Positions 9,001 through 16,694 of a DNA stretch of 38,792 bases are shown here, one piece after another; the first letter of the stretch is position 1, and each line of letters begins with the position of its first letter. This DNA is from Hymenobacter negativus (lineage in GTDB: Bacteria; Bacteroidota; Bacteroidia; Cytophagales; Hymenobacteraceae). The notes under the pieces were generated by a model. That model saw only the letters and a list, made by a program, of their open reading frames with translations, was not told where the DNA came from and searched no databases. The stretch covers positions 1 to 38,792 of the forward strand of contig NZ_JAGETZ010000026.1 of assembly GCF_017571495.1 (NCBI RefSeq). Reading direction: 5' to 3'. The position numbers were made by a program, and so were the translations under genes.

Positions 9001-9131
9001 AGGTAAACGGCTTCCATAAACCGCTCGTTGGTGAGCGAAGCCTGGGTATTGGCGGCATTGAAATCAATCGTAAACGGCTGCGCCGGCGTGCGGAGCACCA
9101 GTTGAGGACAGAACTGGTAGTGGTTCTTCAT
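6030..9131 (-). CDS. lanB: Class I lanthipeptide dehydratase LanB, full length
   Basis: A 1033-residue protein from ATG 9131, the start that gives the usual MKNHYQFCPQLVLRTP beginning. The N-terminal lantibiotic dehydratase domain (about residues 1-700) contains the family signature RARITSRCTPFGLFAG near residue 90. The C-terminal SpaB_C/thiopeptide-type domain (about 740-1025) carries GSEWLYYKLYCG and WFFIRYADPDNHLRVRWH. In characterised members the N-domain glutamylates Ser/Thr using Glu-tRNA and the C-domain eliminates glutamate to give Dha/Dhb. Both domains are fused here, so the enzyme should be complete. The probable substrate is the Cys-free precursor at 3953-4084; the Cys peptides at 23.4-23.8 kb are a second option. 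Its 3' end overlaps the response-regulator gene. Confidence 0.93.
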   Translation of the reverse strand: MKNHYQFCPQLVLRTPAQPFTIDFNAANTQASLTNERFMEAVYLASPALHDECQKWQQGELTDTRKVAKLTGTLTRYRARITSRCTPFGLFAGCSVVQWGAASDIRLAPAHNARHTRLDMHYLCALAQQLTGHPAIRPHLRYWPNTSLYRTSDELRYIEYHYVEALRVHQINAVATSPALLEVLAAAPAGPTLPALVALLSPDKEDQQAADEFINELIEAQLLVSELEPTVTGVEFLAHIQAVLARLSATAPDAAIDAIRAILAEADHQLSALDHPSPNPAAAYERIVATLAPLGVPLEPGKLFQTDAVQGLAPHAPATLSNHLQVELLAALDVLAYLTPPHRNERLSDFTQRFQARYEEQEVPLLEALDNESGLSYSDYGKSRYSPFIHDLVVDAPAASPRTLRHTDVQHFMYHKLREAERNRAYSIDITVAALQAQGFVPVAKLLPPSLAIMFRPIDGERVLLESVGGSSAVNLLGRFAHADSAIAELVQQITHLEQAHNPQVAFAEICHFPASRTGNLLLRPCFRSLEIPYLAQSTRPPDAQVHVQDLRLSIRQGQFVLRSHKTNQVIIPRLSTAHNFTGDALPVYQFLCDLQTQDLQPNLGFSWQSVSLYAKFTPRLTSGNVVLAAAAWQFEQADLQPLLAASPAEYAPRIAHFRAQWQLPRFFTLTDGDNELFIDADNEFLVRLWLEAVRNQTTVKLKEFLFDPATSPVRDAANRPYVPQLIALLVRNAPCYPTLRAVATPAEPVQRDFSLGSEWLYYKLYCGQLVADQVLLNVIRPLTAELQAQGLVDTWFFIRYADPDNHLRVRWHLPNPSQVGTIIQLISHYLQDFTGPQAVWKVQADTYRRELERYGTRTIAYSEQLFCYQSTALLDYMAATEPAQEELWQWGLGAINELLTAFGYSLDRRAGLFQRLQQSFAQEFGLSKTLKRQLDAKYRHNRAAIDQLLASAVPCTVPAPLARIVQAIGALDQLAPLEVPLDQLLGSYIHMLLNRLFPADARLHELVLYDFLHRYYESCQARQRKSTISCPP

Positions 9132-9827
9132 CAAGGAGAATAACGAGTGGAAAGGAAGCAACGAGTGCCGGCCAGGGTAAAGGCCAGCTTATGGGCACAG
9201 CGGCCCATTCTCGCTTGCAATTAACACCGTAAATTCAGGTTATCAGGTGCTACCGCTTGGCGTTGCGCGATGGCCGGGGGCTTTTTGGGTCGTTTTGGTG
9301 CCAAACCCCGCGCCCAATGCCAGCCTTGGTTCGCGTACGTGGGCCGGCCACCATAAAAAACGCTTACGCTACGCAAGCCTGCTGCTCCGCCACGAAGTAG
9401 CCCGCCTGAAAGAAAGACGAACCTTCTGGCGCCATGAAATCACTCCAAACTACCGAGCCAAACGAGGGTGCAGGGCTGCGTTCTTGTGCAGCACAAGGCT
9501 CCGGCCACATTACTTCCCTGTAGTTATTGGTAATGAGAGAAATATAGCCCAACTGCTAATCCCGGCTGGTAATCTCGCTGGCGCGGCGTTCGGCTGCTGA
9601 GGCGGAAAGTACCTGCGGTTCGGAATGGAACTGCTGCCGGCTTGTGATGGACGCGCATCAGTCATTATAGGGGCGAAAATCGGGAGTTGCCCCGCGAATG
9701 TGCCTGTTGGTGTAGAATTTTTTAGGAGGCTGAAAGATGTGCGGAGATTTCGCTCAGCAAAGACACAGAAACTATTTCATCCACCAAGCGGCCGGCCAGG
9801 TCGCTACCGCACCTCCTCCCATTCATC
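9132..9827. other. Divergent intergenic region between lanB and the polyene operon
   Basis: About 700 bases separate two divergent operons and must hold both promoters, but I see no clear TTTG-N19-TAnnTTTG pair. A 29-codon ORF (9434-9523, starting MKSLQTTEPNEG and including one Cys plus several Ser/Thr) is the only small peptide of possible interest. It has no duplicated copy or recognisable leader. Other ORFs here look like chance readings. Confidence 0.4.
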
Positions 9828-11423
9828 ATGATTACGACCGTAGGCAACCGCAGCATTACCCTGGAAGACTTTTACCAAATCCTGTTTAAAGACAACGCGA
9901 TTGAGATTAGCCCGGCCGCCCAGAAGCGCGTCAGCGACTGTTTCGCCTTCTTGCTGGACTTTGCCAAGGAGAAGTTGATATACGGCATCAATACCGGTTT
10001 TGGCCCAATGGCTCAGTACCGGATTGATGAGCATGAGCAGGCCCAGCTTCAGTACAACCTGATTCGGAGCCACTGCGCGGGCCAGGGCAAGCCCATCGAT
10101 ACGGTTTACGTGAAGGCCCTCATGGTGGCCCGCCTCAACACCTTTCTGCGGGGTAAGTCGGGAGTGCATCCGGATGTAGTCGCCCTGCTGACAGCGTTTA
10201 TCAACCGTGACATCTTCCCGGTCATCTTCGAGCACGGTAGCGTGGGCGCCAGCGGCGACCTGGTGCAGCTGGCCCACCTGGCCCTGGGCCTGATTGGGGA
10301 AGGGAAGATGTGGCACGAGGGTCGGCAGGTGCCGGCATCCGAAGTGCTGGCGGCCCACAACCTGACTCCGCTAAGCGTGCATTTGCGCGAAGGGCTGGCC
10401 CTGATGAATGGGACATCGGTCATGACGGGTATCGGAGTGGTGAACCTGATTCACAGCCGCAACCTGCTCAACTGGAGCTTGGTATCGTCGAGCCTGCTGT
10501 CGGAAATCGTGGAATCGTACGACGACCACTACTCGGCCGAGCTGAACGAGGCCAAGCACCATCCTGGCCAGCAGCAGGTAGCCGCGCAGATGCGCGCCAT
10601 CTTGCAGGATAGCGACCTGGTGCGCAAGCGCCATGAGCACCTGTACGACAAGAAAGTAACGGCCGACGTGCTCGAAGACAAGGTGCAGGAGTTCTACTCC
10701 ATCCGTTGCGTGCCCCAAATCCTGGGGCCGGTGTACGATACCATCGCATCGGCGACGACAGTAGTAATGCACGAGATTAACTCGGTCAGCGATAACCCCA
10801 TTATCGACAAGGACAAGGGCAGCGTGTACCACGGCGGCAATTTCCACGGTGACTACGTGTCGCTGGAAATGGACAAACTAAAAATCGCCATCACCAAGCT
10901 CTCGATGCTGGCCGAACGACAGCTCAACTTCCTGCTCAATAACAAGCTTAATAACAAGCTGCCTCCGTTTGTAAACCTGGGGCGCCTGGGCTTCAATCTG
11001 GGCATGCAGGGGGCGCAGTTCGTGGCAACATCTACGGTGGCCGAAAACCAGACGTTCTCGTTCCCGATGTACGTCCACAGCATCCCCAACAACAACGACA
11101 ACCAGGACATCGTGAGCATGGGCACCAATTCGGCCCAAATCACCAGTAAGGTGATTGAAAACACCTATCAGGTGCTGGCCGTGCAACTGCTAACCACCAT
11201 TCAGGCCGTAGACTACCTTGGCTTTGAAGACCGGCTCTCGTCGGTGTCGCGGGAAGTGTACCAGCAGCTGCGTGCCCTGGTACCGGTGTTCACGGAAGAC
11301 GGCATCATGACCGAAAAGATTCTGAAAATAAAGGAGTTCATTCAGGCCGAGCACGTGCAATTGCCCGCCTCGGTCGTGGGGCAGCCGGCCGCCGTGGCTG
11401 CTACGGAACTGGTAGCTTCCTAG
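9828..11423 (+). CDS. Tyrosine ammonia-lyase (HAL/PAL/TAL family)
   Basis: A 531-residue protein resembling, along its length, the tyrosine ammonia-lyase of Flavobacterium flexirubin clusters as I remember it. The MIO cofactor triad Ala141-Ser142-Gly143 lies in HGSVGASGDLVQL. The N-terminal IYGINTGFGPMAQYRI supplies the catalytic Tyr52. The selectivity loop reads IRSHCAGQGKP with His82, the residue associated with tyrosine rather than phenylalanine preference. The reaction would be L-tyrosine to 4-coumarate plus ammonia in the cytoplasm. As the first gene of the operon it supplies the aryl starter for the ketosynthases. Histidine ammonia-lyase is less likely given the surrounding genes. Confidence 0.93.
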   Translation: MITTVGNRSITLEDFYQILFKDNAIEISPAAQKRVSDCFAFLLDFAKEKLIYGINTGFGPMAQYRIDEHEQAQLQYNLIRSHCAGQGKPIDTVYVKALMVARLNTFLRGKSGVHPDVVALLTAFINRDIFPVIFEHGSVGASGDLVQLAHLALGLIGEGKMWHEGRQVPASEVLAAHNLTPLSVHLREGLALMNGTSVMTGIGVVNLIHSRNLLNWSLVSSSLLSEIVESYDDHYSAELNEAKHHPGQQQVAAQMRAILQDSDLVRKRHEHLYDKKVTADVLEDKVQEFYSIRCVPQILGPVYDTIASATTVVMHEINSVSDNPIIDKDKGSVYHGGNFHGDYVSLEMDKLKIAITKLSMLAERQLNFLLNNKLNNKLPPFVNLGRLGFNLGMQGAQFVATSTVAENQTFSFPMYVHSIPNNNDNQDIVSMGTNSAQITSKVIENTYQVLAVQLLTTIQAVDYLGFEDRLSSVSREVYQQLRALVPVFTEDGIMTEKILKIKEFIQAEHVQLPASVVGQPAAVAATELVAS

Positions 11424-11467
11424 AGCCCGCGCCAACCTACCGCAATCCGTATTAGCGCCGCAGGACC

Positions 11468-12193
11468 ATGAACTATGCATTGGTGACGGGGGGCTCCCGA
11501 GGAATTGGCCGAGCCATTTGCCTGAAACTAGCCGACCAGGGGTACAACGTACTCATCAACTACGTAGCCAACCAGGCCAGCGCCGAAGAGGTGCAAGCCC
11601 TTGTGCGCAGCAAAGGGGTTGAAGCCGAACTGTTGCGCTTCGACGTGGGCAAGGGAGAAGAGGTGGAACAGGTGCTGGCCGGCTGGCTGGCCGCCAACCC
11701 CACCAAGCACGTGGAGGTGCTGGTGAACAACGCCGGCATTCGCCAGGACGGGCTCCTGATGCTCATGACCAACCCGGAGTGGCAGCAGGTGATGGACGCC
11801 AGCGCGGGCGGCTTCTTCAACGTAACCCGCCTGATTATCCGGGGCATGATTCGGCAAAAAGTTGGCCGGGTCATCAGCATTGTTTCCCTCTCGGGCCTGA
11901 AGGGCCAGCTGGGCCAAACCAACTACTCGGCAGCCAAGGCGGCCGTGATTGGGGCGACCAAAGCCCTGGCCCAGGAAGTAGGCCGCAAGCGTGTGACGGT
12001 GAACGCCGTAGCTCCCGGACTCATCCGCACGGAAATGCTGCAAGGCTTGCGCGAAGAAGACTACCTGCCCCTGATTCCGATGCACCGCTTTGGTGAGCCT
12101 GAGGAAGTGGCCGACCTAGTAGCTTTTCTGGCCTCGCCCCAGGCCGCCTACATCAGCGGGCAGGTCATTTCCATCAACGGAGCGCAGTACTAA
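11468..12193 (+). CDS. fabG: 3-oxoacyl-ACP reductase (FabG-like SDR)
   Basis: A 241-residue classical short-chain dehydrogenase. It has the NADP-binding TGGSRGIGRAI at residues 7-17, NNAG at 87-90, a Ser in the 140-142 region, and catalytic Tyr153/Lys157 in YSAAK. Length and motifs match FabG, which reduces beta-ketoacyl-ACP to beta-hydroxyacyl-ACP. It lies 44 bases after the ammonia-lyase and just before the thioesterase. In aryl-polyene systems this step precedes dehydration, which here would fall to the paired hot-dog proteins downstream. Confidence 0.93.
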   Translation: MNYALVTGGSRGIGRAICLKLADQGYNVLINYVANQASAEEVQALVRSKGVEAELLRFDVGKGEEVEQVLAGWLAANPTKHVEVLVNNAGIRQDGLLMLMTNPEWQQVMDASAGGFFNVTRLIIRGMIRQKVGRVISIVSLSGLKGQLGQTNYSAAKAAVIGATKALAQEVGRKRVTVNAVAPGLIRTEMLQGLREEDYLPLIPMHRFGEPEEVADLVAFLASPQAAYISGQVISINGAQY

Positions 12194-12200
12194 CGCTGTC

Positions 12201-12629
12201 ATGCTACAGGTTATTAAACAGATAGATGTTCGCTTTTGCGAAGTCGATGCCATGCATATTGTCTGGCACGGGCACTACGTCAAGTACCTGGAAGACGGGC
12301 GCGAGGCCTTTGCCCGGGAGTTTGGGCTGGGCTACCACTTTCTGGAGCAGGCCGGCTACGGCATTCCGCTGGTAGAGCTGGTAATCGACTACAAGAAGGC
12401 GGTACGCTACGGCGATACCCTGGCCGTGGAAACCCGCTACGTGCCCAGCGCCACCCCCAAGATTTGCTTCGAGTACCGCATTCGGGACGCGGCCAGCCAG
12501 CAGCTCGTCTGCACGGCCCGCACCACGCAAGTTTTCACCAATACCCAGCTGCAGCTCCAACTGATGCCGCCCCCCTGCTTCACCGAGTGGCAGCAGCGCT
12601 GGCTGCCCTCCTTAGCCCCCATCGTATGA
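12201..12629 (+). CDS. Acyl thioesterase, 4HBT hot-dog family
   Basis: A 142-residue single hot-dog protein of the YbgC/4-hydroxybenzoyl-CoA thioesterase type. The N-terminal FCEVDAMHIVWHGHYVKYLED carries the expected catalytic Asp (residue 16) and the H-x-x-Y strand-helix pattern. It would hydrolyse an acyl-thioester, either releasing the finished chain or editing misprimed ACP. Its stop overlaps the next start (ATGA), indicating translational coupling. Thioesterases of this size are regular members of flexirubin/aryl-polyene operons. Confidence 0.88.
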   Translation: MLQVIKQIDVRFCEVDAMHIVWHGHYVKYLEDGREAFAREFGLGYHFLEQAGYGIPLVELVIDYKKAVRYGDTLAVETRYVPSATPKICFEYRIRDAASQQLVCTARTTQVFTNTQLQLQLMPPPCFTEWQQRWLPSLAPIV

Positions 12630-13756
12630 AAAAGGTCCTGTACGCCGCCAGCACTTGCGTTACACCGCTGGGCTTTACCACCGCTGCTACCTTCGAGGCG
12701 GTGCAGGCGGGGCAGACGGGCCTGCGCCCGCACTGGTTCGACTTTTCCGACGAGAGCTTTGCTGCTGCTACCATCGACGAGACCTGGCTGGCTGAGGCTT
12801 TTGCCCCGCTCGGCCACTCGGCGGCCGATTACAGCAAGCTGGAAAAAATGAGCATTCTGGCCGTAACCGGGGCAATGTCCCGGGTTGCCTTTTCCCTCAC
12901 CGGCCCCGACACGCTGCTGGTGTACTGCTCGGCTAAGGGCAACATCAGTCACCTGGCCGTGGGTGGTACGCCCTACCTAGCCCAGCTGGCCCGCACGGTG
13001 GCCCGGGCCTGTGGCTTTGCCAACGAGCCGCTAGTGATTTCCAACGCCTGCATTTCGAGCCTGCAAGGCCTGGTGGTGGCCCGGCGGCTGCTCAAGGCCG
13101 GCCGCTACCAGCACGCGGTGGTGGTAGGAGCCGATGAAGTAACCAAGTTTACCCTCTCTGGCTTTCATGCCTTTAACGCGCTGAGCCGGCAGCCCTGCCT
13201 GCCCTTCGACGCAGCCCGGGAAGGCATTAACCTGGGCGAAGCGGCGGCGGCGATGGTGCTGACGGTAGGCCCGGTCGAGGGCCTAAGCGCCGGGGCGGTG
13301 GAAGTCGTGACGGGCTTCAGTACCAACGACGCGCACCACATTTCGGCCCCCTCCCGCACCGGCGAGGGACTGTACCAAGCCGTGACGAAGGTATTACAGC
13401 AGGCCGGCGGCGGGCCGGTCGATTTTATTGGAGCCCATGGCACGGCCACGCGCTACAACGACGAGATGGAAGCCCAGGCGTTCCACCGGGCCGGGCTGCA
13501 CGAGGTGCCGCTGCACAGCCTCAAAGGCTACTTTGGGCATACGCTGGGCGCGGCCGGCCTGCTGGAAGCCGCCCTTGGCATCGAATCGATGCAGCGCAGT
13601 GAGCTGATTAGCTCCAGGGGCTACACCACCTGCGGGACTTCCCTGCCGGTGCGGCCCATCCGGCAGCGGGCCCCGGCCGAGTTGCGGCGCTTTTTGAAAA
13701 CGTCCTCCGGTTTTGGGGGCTGCAACGCGGCCGTCCTCTTTGCCAAAGCCGCCTGA
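12626..13756 (+). CDS. Beta-ketoacyl-ACP synthase, catalytic triad intact
   Basis: A 376-residue ketosynthase from ATG 12626; the reading frame is open upstream, but that part is only the thioesterase in another frame. The Cys-His-His set is present: Cys142 in SNACISS, His271 in GAHGTATRYND and His305 in GYFGHTLGAAG. It condenses acyl chains with malonyl-ACP. It is somewhat short compared with FabF (about 410 residues), as is common for KS proteins in these clusters. It is translationally coupled to the thioesterase and followed by a truncated KS-like protein with which it may pair. Confidence 0.92.
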   Translation: MKKVLYAASTCVTPLGFTTAATFEAVQAGQTGLRPHWFDFSDESFAAATIDETWLAEAFAPLGHSAADYSKLEKMSILAVTGAMSRVAFSLTGPDTLLVYCSAKGNISHLAVGGTPYLAQLARTVARACGFANEPLVISNACISSLQGLVVARRLLKAGRYQHAVVVGADEVTKFTLSGFHAFNALSRQPCLPFDAAREGINLGEAAAAMVLTVGPVEGLSAGAVEVVTGFSTNDAHHISAPSRTGEGLYQAVTKVLQQAGGGPVDFIGAHGTATRYNDEMEAQAFHRAGLHEVPLHSLKGYFGHTLGAAGLLEAALGIESMQRSELISSRGYTTCGTSLPVRPIRQRAPAELRRFLKTSSGFGGCNAAVLFAKAA

Positions 13757-13759
13757 GCC

Positions 13760-14407
13760 ATGCAACCTCATATCACCGCCAGCTGCGCCATTCGCGGCAA
13801 CCAGATTTTTGTGAACGGCACGCTTGTTTACCAAGGGACTGCCGACACGCCCGACCTCGCCGCGTTTCTCGTGGCCGCCTACCGGCACTTCGGCTTGCAG
13901 TACCCTAAGTTCTTTAAGATGGACGCGCTCTGCAAGCTGGCGTTTCTAACGGCGGAGCTGCTGCTTCCCACCACGAGCCTGGCGGCGCGGCGCGGCGCGG
14001 GCGAAGTGGGCGTAGTGCTGGCGAACCGCTCGTCGAGCCTGCTCACCGACTTGGTGCATCAGCAAAGCATTCAGGAGCCGGCCGCCCACTTGCCCAGCCC
14101 GGCGGTGTTTGTGTATACCCTGCCCAACATCGCCATCGGGGAAATCAGCATCCGGCACCAGCTTACCGGCGAAAATACCCTGTTCGTGGCCGACTCCTTC
14201 GAGCCCGAAGCCCTGGTGGCCTACGCCGGCGAGCTGCTGGCCGAAGGAAGCTGCCAGGCCTGCCTCTGCGGCTGGTTTGAAGCCGGCCTCACCTCGCACG
14301 AAGCCTTTTTCTACGTGGTAGAAGTGCCAGCGCCTGAAGTACCGGCCCGGCACCCGCACCACACCTCGGCCATTGAGGCCCTTTACACGCAACCACTTTA
14401 TTCCTAA
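13760..14407 (+). CDS. Truncated KS-like protein without catalytic residues
   Basis: A 215-residue protein matching only the N-terminal half of a ketosynthase: KFFKMDALCKLAFLTAELLL, then VGVVLANRSSSLLTD, then YTLPNIAIGEISIRHQLTGE. Where the active-site Cys should follow, the sequence reads FVADSFEPEALVAYAGELL, with no Cys. The C-terminal His motifs are absent. The ORF starts 4 bases after the KS stop and has no frame damage, so it is not a fresh pseudogene. From memory, similar half-length KS proteins occur in flexirubin operons. It probably serves as a structural partner of the upstream KS; the role is unproven. Confidence 0.82.
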   Translation: MQPHITASCAIRGNQIFVNGTLVYQGTADTPDLAAFLVAAYRHFGLQYPKFFKMDALCKLAFLTAELLLPTTSLAARRGAGEVGVVLANRSSSLLTDLVHQQSIQEPAAHLPSPAVFVYTLPNIAIGEISIRHQLTGENTLFVADSFEPEALVAYAGELLAEGSCQACLCGWFEAGLTSHEAFFYVVEVPAPEVPARHPHHTSAIEALYTQPLYS

Positions 14408-14426
14408 CCCTTTTTTTCTCACTCCC

Positions 14427-14699
14427 ATGTCAACGCTTACCGAAGAACTCAAAGGTCACATCATCCAGGAGCTGAACCTGGTCGACATTCATCCCGCCGA
14501 CATCAGCCCCGACGCGCCACTGTTTGACTACGACGGCCTGGGCCTGGACTCCATCGACGCCCTGGAACTGACCGTCATCCTGAGCAAATACTACGGCATC
14601 AAGGTCACCGACCCGGCCCAGATGAAGCAAGCGTTTTACTCGCTGGCAACCCTGGCCGCCTTCATTGCCGAACACCAGGCTGCGGAAGTGGTCGCTTAA
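14427..14699 (+). CDS. Acyl carrier protein
   Basis: A 90-residue protein starting at ATG 14427 (an in-frame start at 14373 would add an atypical tail). The phosphopantetheine site is GLGLDSIDALEL with Ser42, in an acidic helical protein of ordinary ACP size. It should carry the aryl-polyenoyl chain during extension. The gene encoding its likely activating transferase starts 50 bases downstream. Confidence 0.95.
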   Translation: MSTLTEELKGHIIQELNLVDIHPADISPDAPLFDYDGLGLDSIDALELTVILSKYYGIKVTDPAQMKQAFYSLATLAAFIAEHQAAEVVA

Positions 14700-14748
14700 C
14701 CTAACCGGCGGCGGAACTCCCCTCTGGGCGGCCCCGCCGCGCCCGGCG

Positions 14749-15420
14749 ATGATTGAGCTATGGTATACCGCCTTTGGAGCCGCCGCACTGCCGCCGGCCG
14801 TGCTGGCCGCCCATGTGGCCCGATTGCCCCCCGCCTGGCAAAGACGAGTGCTGGCTTGCCGCCGGCCCGCCCGCCAACAGGCCACGCTCTTCGGAGCGTT
14901 GCTGCTCCAACACGTGCTGCGCTGCCGAGCGCACCCGTACGCCCTGGAGCACGTGCTGCGCACCCCCGACAACCGGCCTTACCTGGCCGGCGCAGCGCTA
15001 GACTTTAATGTATCGCACTCCGGCCGCTATGCCGTGTGCGTGCTGAGTACCACCTGCCGGGTAGGTGTCGATATCGAAGAGCGTACCCGCACCCGAATTG
15101 CCGGATTTCAGCCGCACTTCCAGCCCGCCGAGTGGGCCGCCCTGCATACGGCCGACCCTCAGGAACAATTTTACCGCCTCTGGACGCAGAAAGAAGCCGT
15201 GGCGAAAGCCGACGGCCGGGGCCTCAACATCCCGTTGCGCGACATCCGCATCCGGCACCAGCGGGCCAACCTAGCGGGCACGTGCTGGCACGTACGCGAA
15301 ATCGGGCTGACCGAAGCCGATGCAGCGGCCTACACCCTGCACATTGCCGCCAGCCAGCCCGAGCCCATCGCCGCGCCGCGCCAGGTCAGCTTCCTGGAGT
15401 TGGAAGTGCGCCCTCCTTAG
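14749..15420 (+). CDS. Sfp-type 4'-phosphopantetheinyl transferase
   Basis: A 223-residue protein from ATG 14749. It has FNVSHSGRYAVC (residues 86-97), the magnesium-binding GVDIEE (Asp108, Glu110) and LWTQKEAVAKADG (Trp145, Lys148, Glu149), the three hallmark motifs of Sfp/AcpT-like enzymes. It transfers the phosphopantetheine arm of CoA to Ser42 of the neighbouring ACP. A dedicated transferase indicates a specialised carrier protein rather than primary fatty-acid synthesis. Confidence 0.94.
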   Translation: MIELWYTAFGAAALPPAVLAAHVARLPPAWQRRVLACRRPARQQATLFGALLLQHVLRCRAHPYALEHVLRTPDNRPYLAGAALDFNVSHSGRYAVCVLSTTCRVGVDIEERTRTRIAGFQPHFQPAEWAALHTADPQEQFYRLWTQKEAVAKADGRGLNIPLRDIRIRHQRANLAGTCWHVREIGLTEADAAAYTLHIAASQPEPIAAPRQVSFLELEVRPP

Positions 15421-15484
15421 CCCGCGGGCCCGCTCGCCAAACGCTGGCTCCTTAATCCCAAATCCTCACTTAATCGCCTGCCTG

Positions 15485-16675
15485 ATGAACGTATATGTAA
15501 CTGGTATTGGGATGATTTCCGCCCTGGGCCCCGATGTGGCCACGGCGTTGGAAAGCCTGCGGCAAACGCGCTCTGGCCTGGGGCCGATTCGCCACGTAGC
15601 CACGCGGTTGCAAGGCTGTTACGTAGCCGGCGAAGTGAGTTTTTCGGATAATGAGCTGGCTACCCGGGCCAACCTGCCCGATGCCGACCTGACCCGTACT
15701 ACACTGTTGGGCTACCTCGCTGCCGAGGAAGCCTGGCGGGGAGCGGGCCTGGGGCTTGGCGACACCGCCCGCACCGGCTTTATCTCGGCCTCGACGGTGG
15801 GGGGCACGGGCCACGCCGAGCACTACTACCAGGCGTTTCGGGACCAGCAGCCGACGCCGGCCTTTATCGACACCTACGACAACGCGGACAGCACGGAGTT
15901 CATCAGCCGCCGGCTGGGCATCTGCGACGTGGTGACGACCATCAACACGGCCTGCGCTTCCTCGGCCAACGCCATCGTGCTGGGCATGCGGCTGATTCGG
16001 CAGGGCGTGCTCGACCGGGTGGTGGTGGGCGGTACCGATGCCCTGGCCCGCTTCACCCTCAACGGGTTCAACTCTCTGCTGTTGCTCGACCCCGTGCCCT
16101 GCAAGCCATTTGATGCCGGGCGCAAAGGCATCAACCTGGGCGAAGGAGCGGCCTACCTGGTGCTGGAATCCGAGGCGGTGGCCCGCCAGCGGGGGGCTCG
16201 TCTCTGGGCGCGGCTGAGTGGCTACGGCGTGGCGAACGATGCCTTCCACCAAACGGGGTCATCGCCTACTGGCCGGGGCTTGCAGCTGGCTATGCGGCAG
16301 GCCCTGGACCGGGCGCAGCTGGCGCCGGCGGCCATTGGCTACCTCAACGCCCACGGCACCGGTACCGCCAACAACGACCTGACGGAGGGCCAGGCAATTC
16401 GGGCAGTTTTTGGCGAGGCAGTGCCGCCGTTCAGCTCCACCAAACCCTTTACGGGGCACGCCCTGGGGGCGGCGGGCTCTATTGAAGCCGTGCTGTCAGT
16501 GCTGGCCCTGACCCACGGCCTCATCTGGCCCAACCTGAATTTTGAGCAGCCCATTCCCGAACACGGGCTGGTGCCCGCCCAGGTATTGCGAGCCGCCCCC
16601 GAGCTGGCCCATGTGCTCTCGACCTCGGCTGCGATGGGGGGCTCTTGTTGCGCCCTGCTCTTTTCTCAGCCCTAA
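15485..16675 (+). CDS. Beta-ketoacyl-ACP synthase II-like, active
   Basis: A 396-residue KS with all catalytic residues: Cys157 in NTACASSANA, His290 in NAHGTGTANND and His325 in KPFTGHALGAAG. ATG 15485 gives the usual MNVYVTGIGMISALG start. With the next gene, a Cys-less KS homologue, it forms a KS/chain-length-factor pair like type II polyketide and aryl-polyene systems. It would carry out the iterative extension with malonyl-ACP. Confidence 0.94.
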   Translation: MNVYVTGIGMISALGPDVATALESLRQTRSGLGPIRHVATRLQGCYVAGEVSFSDNELATRANLPDADLTRTTLLGYLAAEEAWRGAGLGLGDTARTGFISASTVGGTGHAEHYYQAFRDQQPTPAFIDTYDNADSTEFISRRLGICDVVTTINTACASSANAIVLGMRLIRQGVLDRVVVGGTDALARFTLNGFNSLLLLDPVPCKPFDAGRKGINLGEGAAYLVLESEAVARQRGARLWARLSGYGVANDAFHQTGSSPTGRGLQLAMRQALDRAQLAPAAIGYLNAHGTGTANNDLTEGQAIRAVFGEAVPPFSSTKPFTGHALGAAGSIEAVLSVLALTHGLIWPNLNFEQPIPEHGLVPAQVLRAAPELAHVLSTSAAMGGSCCALLFSQP

Positions 16676-16694
16676 CCCTTTAGCCTCGCTTGTC

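Noticed and set aside
9364..9552. 62-codon minus-strand ORF upstream of lanB
   Set aside because: No leader-like motif, no known family, and composition typical of chance ORFs.
12236..12625. Open frame upstream of the first ketosynthase, which would extend it to 506 residues
   Set aside because: It overlaps the complete thioesterase gene in another frame, has no KS-like sequence, and the ATG at 12626 gives a normal KS start.
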